A stretch of DNA of 64,000 nt from Paenibacillus sp. H1-7 (GTDB lineage: Bacteria > Bacillota > Bacilli > Paenibacillales > NBRC-103111). Both the position numbers and the translations under genes were made by a program. The notes beneath the pieces are model-generated. The model was not told the origin of the DNA. It was given only the letters and a program-made list of their open reading frames with translations, and did no database searches. Location of the stretch: assembly GCF_022354825.1 (NCBI RefSeq), contig NZ_CP031168.1:869501-933500 (forward strand), in the 5' to 3' direction. Positions 54,058 to 61,653 of this stretch are shown piece after piece; position 1 is the stretch's first letter; the number at the start of each line of letters is the position of its first letter.

Positions 54058-54172
54058 TAGAAAGCCGCTTGAATTTGGAAGCAATTCGGTCCTACTCTAA
54101 GAAAAGCTGTCCTAAAAACGGTAAATCAACCAAAAACGTTCTCAGATTGTTCACAATTGTCGAAAATTGCTT

Positions 54173-54201
54173 TTTTCTAATTGGTGAAGGAGGAGTATAA
54201 T
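54173..54201 (+). promoter_or_regulatory. Promoter of the yjlC-ndh operon
   Basis: A perfect TATAAT (54196-54201) stands 17 bases from a weak TTTTCT. Upstream, ATTGT-TC-ACAAT (54146-54157) contains a TTCACAA half-site as used by Rex, but the other half is poor. Confidence 0.5.
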
Positions 54202-54228
54202 AGAAGCTACATAGGATTCCGTTTGTCA

Positions 54229-54351
54229 CCTGTTCTATGCGCAAGGATATGTGGGATACTCTTTCCCGCACTTGTGAAAAAAGTTACATTTGGGCTGATA
54301 CCCAATGATTCATAAATCTCTTTGGGACGGAAAAGCTAAACATGGAACAGG
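54229..54351 (+). ncRNA. Structured 5' leader of yjlC-ndh
   Basis: CCTGTTCTATG (54229-54239) pairs with CATGGAACAGG (54341-54351) and closes a 123-base domain. Inside are a GTGGGA..TCCCGCAC hairpin (54251-54272) and CATTTGGG-CTGATA-CCCAATG (54287-54307). The late GGGACGGAAAAGC resembles part of the c-di-GMP-I riboswitch, but the other hallmarks are missing. The domain lies 20-140 bases into the expected transcript. Confidence 0.45.
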
Positions 54352-54402
54352 TAAACAGACACTGGCGGTTTTCTATCTCAAAGTAAAGGAGGACGTTTTC
54401 TT

Positions 54403-54834
54403 ATGTCAGAAGCAACACAAACGATCACTCGGGAAACACGGGAAACCATCGATGTACTCGACCAACTGATGAAGCCTGAGGTACAGCAATCGCTCACGAT
54501 TCTGGTTGAAAACCTGCCTAAATTAGCGGAGCTGGTTACGATTCTTACCAAAACCTATGATGTCGTCCAAAATGTGGTGACGGACCAAGTACTGATCGAC
54601 GATATCAAAGGCGGTATGGAAGAATTCGTTAAGCCGATTTCGGATAGTGCCAAAGGCATCGCTTCGGCAGCTATCGAGGCTAACGACCGTGTTCAAACGG
54701 CTCAAACGACTTCGATCGGATTGTTCGGTATTCTTAGAATGCTGAAAGACCCTCAGGTTCAAAAGATGCTTCAGGTATCCCAAGCGTTCCTGGATGTTAT
54801 GGCTGAGCGTCGCGAACAAAAAGAACAGCACTAA
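54403..54834 (+). CDS. yjlC: DUF1641 protein, YjlC-like
   Basis: The 143-residue protein is helical and soluble and matches the DUF1641 pattern: QLMKPEVQQSLTILVENLPKLAELV and LRMLKDPQVQKMLQVSQAFLDVM. B. subtilis yjlC precedes ndh in one operon, and the same order is found here with a 31-base gap. AAAGGAGG precedes the ATG. Its role beside the NADH dehydrogenase is not established. Confidence 0.88.
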   Translation: MSEATQTITRETRETIDVLDQLMKPEVQQSLTILVENLPKLAELVTILTKTYDVVQNVVTDQVLIDDIKGGMEEFVKPISDSAKGIASAAIEANDRVQTAQTTSIGLFGILRMLKDPQVQKMLQVSQAFLDVMAERREQKEQH

Positions 54835-54865
54835 TTAGCGGATCGACATAGAACGGAGGATTACA

Positions 54866-56044
54866 ATGTCCAAGCAAATATTAATTCTAGGCGGCGGCTA
54901 CGGCGGATTGTTGACTGCTTTGACGGCGCGTAAATACATGAACGCGGAAGAAGCGACGATTACGGTTGTCAACCGCTTCCCTACGCATCAAATCATTACA
55001 GAGCTTCACCGTCTGGCTGCAGGCAATTTGGCTGAGAAAGCGGTAGCTCTTCCTTTGGAAAAGCTGCTTCGCGGCAAAGACGTGAACCTGGTTATCGATA
55101 CAGTAGAAACGATTCGTCCGGACCAAAAAAACGTGCTGCTGAAAAGCGGCAAAACGTTCGAATACGACGTGCTTGTCGTTGCTCTCGGCAGCGAAACGGC
55201 ATTCTTCGGCATTCCTGGCTTGCAGGAAAACAGCTTCATTCTGAAATCTGCGGATGATGCGAACCGTCTGCGCGCTCATGTAGAAGCTCGTATCGACGCG
55301 TACAGCAAAACCAAAGACAAAGCCGATGCAACCTTCGTTGTAGGCGGCGGCGGTTTGACAGGTATCGAGCTCGTGGGCGAATTCGCCGATATGCTTCCTG
55401 GCCTGTGCCGCAGCAAAGGGATCGATTTCAACGAAATTTCCCTGTACTGTGTAGAAGCAGGTCCTTCCATCCTGGCTGGCTTTGCTCCAGAATTGGTTGA
55501 GCGTGCTCAAACGAGCCTTGAAAAACGCGGCGTCAAATTCCTGACCGGCGTAGCGATTACAGAAATGTCGGAAACTACGGTTTCCTTGAAAGACGGCAGT
55601 GCCATCGATACGAACACACTGGTTTGGACAGGCGGAGTTCAAGGCAACTCGGTTGTTGCGAACTGTGGTATCGAAGTCAACCGCGGCCGTGCAACGGTTA
55701 CGGAATTCATGCAATCGACATCGCATCCGGATGTGTTCCTTGCCGGCGACAGCGCGGTAGTTATGGGCAAAGAAGGCCGTCCATATCCTCCAACCGCACA
55801 ATTGGCTTGGCAAATGGGCGAAACGGTCGGCTACAACATCTTCGCTTATTTCAACAACGGACCTAAGCAAGAGTTCACTCCTGTGTTCTCCGGTACGCTT
55901 GCGAGCCTTGGCCGCAAAGACGGGATCGGAACGATCGGTGCGAACCAAACCCGCTTGAAAGGCTTGCCTGCGACTTTGATGAAAGAAGCGAGCAACATGC
56001 GTTACCTGTCTCACATCAACGGTCTTTTCACATTGGCTTACTAA
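54866..56044 (+). CDS. ndh: Type II NADH dehydrogenase (YjlD/Ndh)
   Basis: The 392-residue flavoprotein has an FAD-binding ILILGGGYGGLLTAL (about 5-19), a second nucleotide site TFVVGGGGLTGIELVGEFAD, and PDVFLAGDSAVV near residue 290. It oxidises NADH and reduces menaquinone at the inner face of the membrane without pumping protons. The codon use favours high expression. CGGAGG precedes the ATG. Confidence 0.93.
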   Translation: MSKQILILGGGYGGLLTALTARKYMNAEEATITVVNRFPTHQIITELHRLAAGNLAEKAVALPLEKLLRGKDVNLVIDTVETIRPDQKNVLLKSGKTFEYDVLVVALGSETAFFGIPGLQENSFILKSADDANRLRAHVEARIDAYSKTKDKADATFVVGGGGLTGIELVGEFADMLPGLCRSKGIDFNEISLYCVEAGPSILAGFAPELVERAQTSLEKRGVKFLTGVAITEMSETTVSLKDGSAIDTNTLVWTGGVQGNSVVANCGIEVNRGRATVTEFMQSTSHPDVFLAGDSAVVMGKEGRPYPPTAQLAWQMGETVGYNIFAYFNNGPKQEFTPVFSGTLASLGRKDGIGTIGANQTRLKGLPATLMKEASNMRYLSHINGLFTLAY

Positions 56045-56051
56045 AAAATCC

Positions 56052-56088
56052 AGTCTTGCTTCGATATTCGGAGCAAGGCTTTTTTTTT
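56052..56088 (+). terminator. Terminator of yjlC-ndh
   Basis: AGTCTTGCTTCG pairs with CGGAGCAAGGCT (two wobble pairs), followed by eight T residues. Confidence 0.85.
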
Positions 56089-56122
56089 CAAATTGGTGTG
56101 GAAACTTATTTTTGATAACCTG

Positions 56123-56166
56123 TTGACACGAGTCACTATCGTCGGATATATTAGTTGTACATACAA
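56123..56166 (+). promoter_or_regulatory. Promoter and operator of the marR-like gene
   Basis: TTGACA (56123-56128), 18 bases and TATATT (56147-56152) are followed at once by the palindrome TTGTA-CA-TACAA (56155-56166). Confidence 0.7.
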
Positions 56167-56191
56167 AATAAGAGAAAAGGAGGTTCCGGAC

Positions 56192-56617
56192 ATGAACGAT
56201 AGCTTCCTTCACGATTGTTTGTTTTTCACTGCCAACCGGCTGGGGCGGGCCATTACGAAGATGGCGGAAGAGGAATTCGCACCTACCGGATTAACGCCTA
56301 TGTACGGCTATCTTATCCGTCTCGTCAACGGGGCGCCGGGTATTTCGCAGAAAGAGCTGTCCAAGAAGCTGTCGATTACACCTTCAACCTTGACCCGATT
56401 TATCGACAAACTGGAAGGTAAGCAGCTCGTGGAACGGAAAGGGCAGGGGAAAACCGTGCACGTCTATCCGACGCCTAAGGGAGAACAATTGGAAGAGACA
56501 ATCCGGGCGGCATCGAAACGGCTGCATCAGCGATATGAGACGATATTGGGATCGGACTTCGCCAAGCAGCTGGGGATTAACATCGAGTCGGCAAGCGAGC
56601 AGCTGGAGAAGAATTAA
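56192..56617 (+). CDS. MarR family transcriptional regulator
   Basis: The 141-residue protein has the MarR winged helix: PGISQKELSKKLSITPSTLTRFIDKLEGKQLVERKGQGKTVHVYPTPKG. AAAAGGAGG precedes the ATG at 56192. The same TTGTA-NN-TACAA palindrome lies ahead of this gene and of the MFS gene downstream, so it very likely represses both. Confidence 0.92.
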   Translation: MNDSFLHDCLFFTANRLGRAITKMAEEEFAPTGLTPMYGYLIRLVNGAPGISQKELSKKLSITPSTLTRFIDKLEGKQLVERKGQGKTVHVYPTPKGEQLEETIRAASKRLHQRYETILGSDFAKQLGINIESASEQLEKN

Positions 56618-56639
56618 TGCTGTTCTTCTTTCATAACTA

Positions 56640-56663
56640 TTGTATGTACAAACAAAATATAAT
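56640..56663 (+). promoter_or_regulatory. Operator and -10 of the MFS transporter gene
   Basis: TTGTA-TG-TACAA (56640-56651) repeats the marR operator and is followed by TATAAT (56658-56663). The -35 is poor. Confidence 0.65.
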
Positions 56664-56687
56664 GGTGGAAAGTGGAGTGATCAGGTT

Positions 56688-57962
56688 ATGAATGCACAAG
56701 GTGCAAAGTCGAAATTGTATTACGGATGGATTGTCGTCCTTATTACCTTTGTCACTCTGCTCGTTTCCGCAGGGATTCGTTCCATGCCGAGCATTTTGAT
56801 GCTGCCATTTGAAAAAGAATTCGGATGGAACCGCGGAGGCATATCCGCCGTCATTTCGGTCGGTATTTTTTTATACGGGCTCACGGGGCCTTTCTCGGCG
56901 GCGCTGCTGGAGAAATTCGGGATTCGAAGGATCGTGGCCGCATCCTTGTTCGTCCTTGCTGCAAGTCTGGCACTAACTCCGATGATGACCTCTTTATGGC
57001 AGTTCGAGCTTTTGTGGGGCGTCGTTTCGGGGCTGGCCACAGGGATGATGGCGAACGTACTGGGCGTTACGGTGACGAATCACTGGTTCGTTCAGCGGAG
57101 AGGTCTGGTAGTGGGGCTGCTTACCGCCAGTGCCGCGACCGGCCAATTGCTGTTCTTGCCGCTGCTAGCCAAAATTATGGTGGAAGCGGGTTGGAGATTT
57201 TCCATTTATACCGCCGTTGCCGTCCTGCTCGTTATGTTTGTCGTGGTCTTGCTATGGATGCGGGATCATCCGTATGACGTGGGGCTGGCGCCGTACGGAA
57301 CGGAGGAGATAGTGGAGCCGAAGAAGTTCCAGGGGAGCATTTTTTTGACACCTCTTCAAGCTCTGCGCAGCGCACTAAGTAACAAGACGTTTTGGCTGCT
57401 GGCGGGCACGTTCTTCTTTTGCGGCTTCTCCACCAATGGCCTGATCGGCACTCACCTGATACCGGCCTGTGGCGACTTCGGAATACCGGAAGTGATGGCA
57501 GCCGGCCTGCTGGCGCTCATGGGGCTGTTCGATCTCGTCGGCACGACCATGTCCGGCTGGCTGAGCGACCGGTTCGATAGCCGCAAGCTGCTGTTCTGGT
57601 ATTACGGACTGCGCGGCGTTTCGCTGCTGTTCCTGCCGTATGCTTTGTCCGCAGGGCCGACGGAGCTGCTTGTTTTCAGCATCTTCTATGGCTTGGACTG
57701 GATTGCGACGGTGCCTCCGACCGTGAAGCTGGCTTCGCTGGAATTCGGCAAAGAGAAAGCGGGCATGATCTTCGGCTGGGTTGTCGTAGCTCACCAGATC
57801 GGAGCTTCGGCTGCGGCGTACGGTGCAGGCATGATGAGAGAATGGTTCGGCTCATACAGCATTCCGTTTATCGGAGCGGGCTTCGTCTGCTTCTTTGCCG
57901 CCCTCATGGCATTGAGCATCGTCAAAAAGACAGGTCAAGGCGCCCAGCCTGCCCAAGCTTGA
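56688..57962 (+). CDS. MFS transporter, OFA (oxalate/formate antiporter)-like
   Basis: The 424-residue protein has 12 membrane helices and the start YYGWIVVLITFVTLLVSAGIR with a following PFEKEFGWNR, typical of the OFA and monocarboxylate-type MFS proteins. Export or import of an organic acid is likely, but the substrate is unknown. GGAG precedes the ATG at 56688. It appears to be under the MarR regulator. Confidence 0.85.
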   Translation: MNAQGAKSKLYYGWIVVLITFVTLLVSAGIRSMPSILMLPFEKEFGWNRGGISAVISVGIFLYGLTGPFSAALLEKFGIRRIVAASLFVLAASLALTPMMTSLWQFELLWGVVSGLATGMMANVLGVTVTNHWFVQRRGLVVGLLTASAATGQLLFLPLLAKIMVEAGWRFSIYTAVAVLLVMFVVVLLWMRDHPYDVGLAPYGTEEIVEPKKFQGSIFLTPLQALRSALSNKTFWLLAGTFFFCGFSTNGLIGTHLIPACGDFGIPEVMAAGLLALMGLFDLVGTTMSGWLSDRFDSRKLLFWYYGLRGVSLLFLPYALSAGPTELLVFSIFYGLDWIATVPPTVKLASLEFGKEKAGMIFGWVVVAHQIGASAAAYGAGMMREWFGSYSIPFIGAGFVCFFAALMALSIVKKTGQGAQPAQA

Positions 57963-58135
57963 TGAGTGCTTTACACAGACGATGGCGTCTGCGGTTTGCA
58001 GCTGGCCGTTGATGGTGCGCGGAAGATAACCGTCCCTTTCAATGTTCGATTATAAACGAAAGTTTCCCTTAACGGCCTCGTGCTTTTCGAGTTATGATGA
58101 GTACAAATGGCTCGACTAAAAGGGAGGACGTCACA

Positions 58136-58636
58136 ATGATTGAAATCAGGCGGATGACTTCTGACGATATCGACATGGTGTATCGAGTGTTTAACGAATT
58201 TGAAATTCGCAAACCGAGGGACTATGTGGCAAGATGCTGGGATGAAAACGAGCGCGATATTAGAACGACGCTGCTTGCTTTTTATGACGGGGCTTTTGCG
58301 GGGAGTCTGCACTTGCTTGTCACCTCGCATTACCCTCCCTTTACGGAGCAGGGCATCCCTGAAATCAACGATTTCAATGTGATCCCGCCTTTGCGGAAAA
58401 AGGGGATCGGCAGCACCCTGATGGAAGCTGTGGAGCAGCTGGCCTTGGACCGTTACGGGATCGTAGGCATAGGAGTCGGCCTGTATGACAGCTACGGCAG
58501 CGCGCAGCGAATGTATGTCAAACGGGGCTATATTCCGGACGGTCGTGGCGTGATGTACAATCAGCAGCCTGTTGTGCCGGGAAGCGAAGTGCGCGCGGAC
58601 GACGATTTGAATTTATATTTTACGAAGCAATCATAA
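58136..58636 (+). CDS. GNAT family N-acetyltransferase
   Basis: The 166-residue protein has VIPPLRKKGIGSTLMEAVEQLA, the acetyl-CoA loop, and GLYDSYGSAQRMYVKRGYIPDG. Longer variants of this kind act on small amines or antibiotics; the acceptor is unknown. The ATG at 58136 follows AGGGAGGACG. Confidence 0.9.
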   Translation: MIEIRRMTSDDIDMVYRVFNEFEIRKPRDYVARCWDENERDIRTTLLAFYDGAFAGSLHLLVTSHYPPFTEQGIPEINDFNVIPPLRKKGIGSTLMEAVEQLALDRYGIVGIGVGLYDSYGSAQRMYVKRGYIPDGRGVMYNQQPVVPGSEVRADDDLNLYFTKQS

Positions 58637-58652
58637 GCTTCATGATGAAAGG

Positions 58653-58686
58653 GCCGCAAATTCTTAATGGGATTTGCGGCTTTTTT
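58653..58686 (+). terminator. Terminator of the acetyltransferase gene
   Basis: GCCGCAAAT pairs perfectly with ATTTGCGGC and six T residues follow. Confidence 0.85.
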
Positions 58687-58831
58687 GCGTGGATGGGGGA
58701 ACGTGGCGTTGGGTGATGCATGATCAGGGGCCGCAAGTGAGTACTCAATGCTCGATAGACTATAGTTAAGCATGTTGCCGTATGAAGTAATGTGGGACGG
58801 CGTTGTCTCGTAGTTCGCCATTTGGAGGGTA

Positions 58832-59014
58832 AGCGGACCGTAGATCCGCTATTTTGCATTATTGTGCCCAAAATCATCGATGATCGGACACAGGATCCGT
58901 TATATGCCTCTCGGAGGGCAATTTCCTGGCGAATTTCACCAAATAGCGGATTCTCTGTCCGATGGCATCAAGAAATGAGGTTATTTTGGCAAAATAGCGG
59001 AACCAGTGTCCGAT
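58832..59014. repeat. Tetrad element, copy D
   Basis: Forward units lie at 58832-58854 and 58883-58905, reverse units at 58941-58963 and 58992-59014. Starts in each arm are 51 bp apart and the centre is 35 bp. The element lies between the convergent acetyltransferase and tmrB genes. Confidence 0.88.
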
Positions 59015-59068
59015 AGGCGCGTCCCCCAACCCCTTGCAGCACGGATAACCCGTGTCTCAAAAAAAGCT

Positions 59069-59662
59069 CTAAAAACGGATATGCCGGAGCTGCGTTTTTA
59101 CGCGGTCATACGCTTTTCTCATACGGCCCCGGGTATCCGGCTGCAGCTGCACTCCTGCCAAAGAGGCGATAGCGGCGGCATTGTCTTCCACTGACAGATT
59201 CTCCGTATCGAGATGATGGCGGAACACTTCGCTGGATAAACCGTCGAGGCACCGGTCAATCTGCTGTGCAGCCCAGGATTGCGGGCCTTCTCCTCTGCTG
59301 CGGAGCCTTTTTAATATCGTCTCCTTGGAAGCGCACAGCGCAAAATGGTGCACAACGACTCCGTCATTCCTCAAGGTGCCGACGATCTCCTCGAAATAAA
59401 CCGGATTGACAACGGTCATAGGAACGATGACGGTCCCTTGATATTCCCGATGAATATAGGCCAGCATGGTGTAATTGATCTCGCGCCACATCGGGTAATT
59501 TTGAAAATCATTCTGGAGCATGGCTTCTTTGGGAAGATTTTTACGAATATAGTAGCCCGCGTGCTCCGGATCAAATACATAGGAATCGGGCAATCTTCGG
59601 TGCAGCTCGTGTGCGGTTTGCGTCTTGCCGGAGCCAAACGAACCGTTAATCCATAGGATCAT
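59069..59662 (-). CDS. tmrB: TmrB-like tunicamycin resistance ATP-binding protein
   Basis: The 197-residue protein closely resembles B. subtilis TmrB: MILWINGSFGSGKTQTAHEL with the P-loop at residues 7-14, then FDPEHAGYYIRKNLP, VPMTVVNP, HHFALCASKETILKRLRSRGEG and QIDRCLDGLSS. TmrB binds ATP and tunicamycin at the membrane and protects the cell. GGAGG precedes the ATG at 59662. The gene seems to be monocistronic. Confidence 0.92.
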   Translation of the reverse strand: MILWINGSFGSGKTQTAHELHRRLPDSYVFDPEHAGYYIRKNLPKEAMLQNDFQNYPMWREINYTMLAYIHREYQGTVIVPMTVVNPVYFEEIVGTLRNDGVVVHHFALCASKETILKRLRSRGEGPQSWAAQQIDRCLDGLSSEVFRHHLDTENLSVEDNAAAIASLAGVQLQPDTRGRMRKAYDRVKTQLRHIRF

Positions 59663-59854
59663 AACCAAACCTCCGTCCAGCGGTTTCATATTATGCCTAT
59701 CTTCCGGTATTTTTCCAATGATTTCAATACTTTCCCGCTGATAAAACGCTAATGAAAGACCGCAGCTTTTCCTCCACTAATGTATTGCTTCCTTCCTGCT
59801 ATGACCGCTTTCGAAATTCGTTTCTCCTTCTCTCTACGATAATGATTCTTTACG

Positions 59855-59913
59855 CAAAAAAAGACCCCGTCCCGGAGGCCATCCGTCTTCGGAAAGCCGA
59901 GGAACAAGGGTCT
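59855..59913 (-). terminator. Terminator of the 52-residue protein gene
   Basis: On the minus strand AGACCC (59913-59908) pairs with GGGTCT and the stem is followed by seven T residues; a CTCGG/CCGAG pair lies inside. Confidence 0.7.
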
Positions 59914-59950
59914 GTATCAAGCAGGACAAGTCAGCCCGCCGGTCCGGCGA

Positions 59951-60109
59951 TTAAAATTTCGGGAACACATATTTCACAATGAAGTATAGAAAGCCGAAGA
60001 AGATAACAATATATGCCGTGTATTTGATGAAAGTCGAGGCGACGAGTCCTTGATCGTACTTTTTCTCGATATTTTTTTTCTCGATGTCCACACTCTTTAA
60101 CGGTTCCAT
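59951..60109 (-). CDS. Small single-helix membrane protein, 52 residues
   Basis: The product has a charged N-terminal part (MEPLKSVDIEKKNIEKKYDQG) and one C-terminal membrane helix (about 28-48) ending VFPKF. No family is recognised. AAAGGAG precedes the ATG at 60109, and a SigB-like promoter lies about 57 bases upstream, so it is probably a small general stress protein. Confidence 0.8.
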   Translation of the reverse strand: MEPLKSVDIEKKNIEKKYDQGLVASTFIKYTAYIVIFFGFLYFIVKYVFPKF

Positions 60110-60166
60110 AACGCATCGCTCCTTTACATCACAGATTGGATTGGGTGAAGCGCCGATGCCAACCAT

Positions 60167-60193
60167 TACCCCCTCTGATATCGTGCTGAAACA
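60167..60193 (-). promoter_or_regulatory. SigB-type promoter of the 52-residue protein gene
   Basis: On the minus strand GTTTCA (60193-60188), 15 bases and GGGTAA (60172-60167) match the signature found ahead of rsbV. Confidence 0.6.
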
Positions 60194-60196
60194 TGG

Positions 60197-60222
60197 TTTC
60201 ACCCCCTCGCTTCGAGGGTAAT
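60197..60222 (+). promoter_or_regulatory. SigB-type promoter directed at the ytxG-rsbV-rsbW-sigB region
   Basis: GTTTCA (60197-60202), 14 bases and GGGTAA (60217-60222) stand back-to-back with the minus-strand promoter; only three bases separate the two -35 boxes. Transcription would cross about 520 bases of repeats before the ytxG-like gene. Confidence 0.6.
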
Positions 60223-60320
60223 AGCCCTTCAAGGAAGCAGCAAGACGGGATTTCGAATAATAAGCTTAAGTAAATGTTGATGTCACTAAATTTTAGTAAC
60301 ATGTATAGCTTGCTTTGCCA

Positions 60321-60378
60321 ATGCTTAATGGGAGTAAGTTTTTTCTTTGAAAAACTTAGCCAAGCTTACGAAGTAAGT
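60321..60378 (+). repeat. Outlying paired-hairpin repeat units
   Basis: A divergent unit starts GCTTAATGGGAGTAAG (60321) and continues TTTTTTC..GAAAAAC; a second unit start GCTTACGAAGTAAGT follows at 60364. They are separated from the main array by the fold-back element. Confidence 0.7.
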
Positions 60379-60384
60379 CAGGCT

Positions 60385-60585
60385 GTTGAGAAACCTGATT
60401 TCTCAGAAAATACTAAGGGGGTAAGTGGGGTATCTCCTGGAAGAGTGTTAGCGACCGCCTTTGTTTTCAGAAAATGCACCACTAGAATGCGATAAATTAA
60501 AGATTTTCTGAAAAACAACAGCGGCTGAGGAAGGTACCCCACCGGGATACCCTTACAGCTTTTTCCGTTCTACGGGTTTCTCAAC
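60385..60585. mobile_element. Candidate fold-back (MITE-like) element, 201 bp
   Basis: Perfect 11-bp terminal inverted repeats GTTGAGAAACC (60385-60395) and GGTTTCTCAAC (60575-60585) bound the segment. Within it GTAAG..GGTATC pairs with GATACC..CTTAC, and CAGAAAAT (60468-60475) pairs with ATTTTCTG (60503-60510). It separates units of a tandem array, as an insertion would. It encodes nothing. A stable structured RNA of about 200 bases is the alternative. Confidence 0.5.
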
Positions 60586-60591
60586 AAGCTC

Positions 60592-60736
60592 GCTTACGAA
60601 GTAAGTTTTTCTACGAAAACCAGCTAATGCTTACGAAGTAAGTTTTTCTACGAAAAACTCAGCCAATGCTTACGAAGTAAGTTTTTTCGAAAACCAGCTA
60701 ATGCTTACGAAGTAAGTTTTTCTACGAAAAACTCTT
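60592..60736 (+). repeat. Array of four paired-hairpin units
   Basis: Units start GCTTACGAAGTAAG at 60592, 60629, 60668 and 60703 (spacing 37, 39 and 35). Each has two small hairpins: CTTAC-GAA-GTAAG and TTTTTC-TAC-GAAAAA. The array ends 15 bases before the ytxG-like ATG, next to its ribosome binding site. Confidence 0.85.
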
Positions 60737-60750
60737 AGGAGGTAAAAACT

Positions 60751-61206
60751 ATGATCATTGAAATTAGCGTAGCGGTAATAGCCTTAGCTTTCGTCGTGTT
60801 GGTAGCCTTCCTTATCGTCACTTTGCGCTCGATGTCGGCGCTGCTTGGCCAAACGAACAATACGATCCGGGAGCTGCAGTATGATTTGAAGGATTTGTCC
60901 AAGCAAGCGACGGATTTGCTGCAGCATACGAATGAGGTGACGGTCGACGTGCTGCATAAGCTGCAGTCTCTGGAGCCGACTTTTGACTCGGTGAAGCAGG
61001 TAGGGGAAGCGGTGGAGGAAATTACCTCCTCGGTGAAGCAGGCGTCGACGACCGTGGCGCACACGATCAAGACGAAAGTAACTGAAGAAGCCCGCAAGCC
61101 GCTCAACCAAAAAATAGCCGCAGCCCTGCAGCTGACGCCGATTGTAATGGATTTATGGCAGCAGCTCAAGCAGCGGCAGCAGCATGCAGCACCAACGGTC
61201 AAATAA
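60751..61206 (+). CDS. ytxG: DUF948 protein, YtxG-like
   Basis: The 151-residue protein has one N-terminal membrane helix (about 5-25) followed by a long amphipathic helical region (MSALLGQTNNTIRELQYDLKDLSKQATDLLQHTNEV), the DUF948 pattern. B. subtilis YtxG is a general stress protein. AGGAGG precedes the ATG. The gene lies 92 bases upstream of rsbV. Confidence 0.85.
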   Translation: MIIEISVAVIALAFVVLVAFLIVTLRSMSALLGQTNNTIRELQYDLKDLSKQATDLLQHTNEVTVDVLHKLQSLEPTFDSVKQVGEAVEEITSSVKQASTTVAHTIKTKVTEEARKPLNQKIAAALQLTPIVMDLWQQLKQRQQHAAPTVK

Positions 61207-61215
61207 TCAAGGGCT

Positions 61216-61241
61216 GTTTCAGTTGCCGGGCAGCAGGGTAA
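61216..61241 (+). promoter_or_regulatory. SigB-type promoter of rsbV-rsbW-sigB
   Basis: GTTTCA (61216-61221), 14 bases and GGGTAA (61236-61241) lie 58 bases ahead of rsbV. The known SigB consensus is GTTTAA, 12-15 bases, GGGTAT. This would give the autoregulation usual for sigB operons. Confidence 0.75.
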
Positions 61242-61298
61242 TGATACAATAAGGTTGTAATTAGGACATGGGAATGGTTGAAGGAGGAGTTAGTAAGG

Positions 61299-61634
61299 AT
61301 GAATCGTCAGCATACGTTTGAGATAGAGAAACAGGTAACTTCTGATAGCAATATATTTTATCTGAAGGGTGAGCTCGATCTTTCCAAAGCGGCGGAGTTC
61401 CGCTCTGCGGCCGACCCGCTCGTAGCGGATACGCAACGGCAATTGGTGCTCAATTTGCGCGAGCTTGGATATATTGACAGTACGGGGATCGGCGTGATTT
61501 TGTCGCTGCTCAAAGCACGGCATGTACTGAAAGCGCCTATGCTCGTCGAAGAAGTGCCGGCCAAAATTAAACGATTGTTTGATATGACGGGCCTGACGCG
61601 CTTTATTGATGAAACAAAGAATATGGTGAACTAG
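61299..61634 (+). CDS. rsbV: Anti-anti-sigma factor RsbV
   Basis: The 111-residue STAS-domain protein has the phospho-site segment LGYIDSTGIGVIL, with the likely acceptor Ser61. When dephosphorylated by an RsbY-type phosphatase it binds RsbW and releases SigB. The ATG at 61299 is preceded by GGAGGAG. It is followed 19 bases later by rsbW. Confidence 0.92.
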   Translation: MNRQHTFEIEKQVTSDSNIFYLKGELDLSKAAEFRSAADPLVADTQRQLVLNLRELGYIDSTGIGVILSLLKARHVLKAPMLVEEVPAKIKRLFDMTGLTRFIDETKNMVN

Positions 61635-61653
61635 AAAGGAAAGAAGAGAAGAT

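Noticed and set aside
54229-54351. A c-di-GMP-I riboswitch call for the yjlC-ndh leader
   Set aside because: Only GGGACGGAAAAGC is similar; the 5' half with its GCAAAC segment and tetraloop is not present.
54887-56212. A 441-codon minus-strand frame opposite ndh
   Set aside because: It mirrors the strongly biased codon use of ndh and has no ribosome binding site.
60274-60495. A 73-codon plus-strand frame through the fold-back element
   Set aside because: It has no ribosome binding site and crosses repeats and inverted repeats that explain the sequence.
60592-60736. Regular 35-39-base repeats resembling a CRISPR array
   Set aside because: Units are contiguous, without variable spacers, and no cas genes are near. 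The 79-bp repeats at 45911 also lack spacers.
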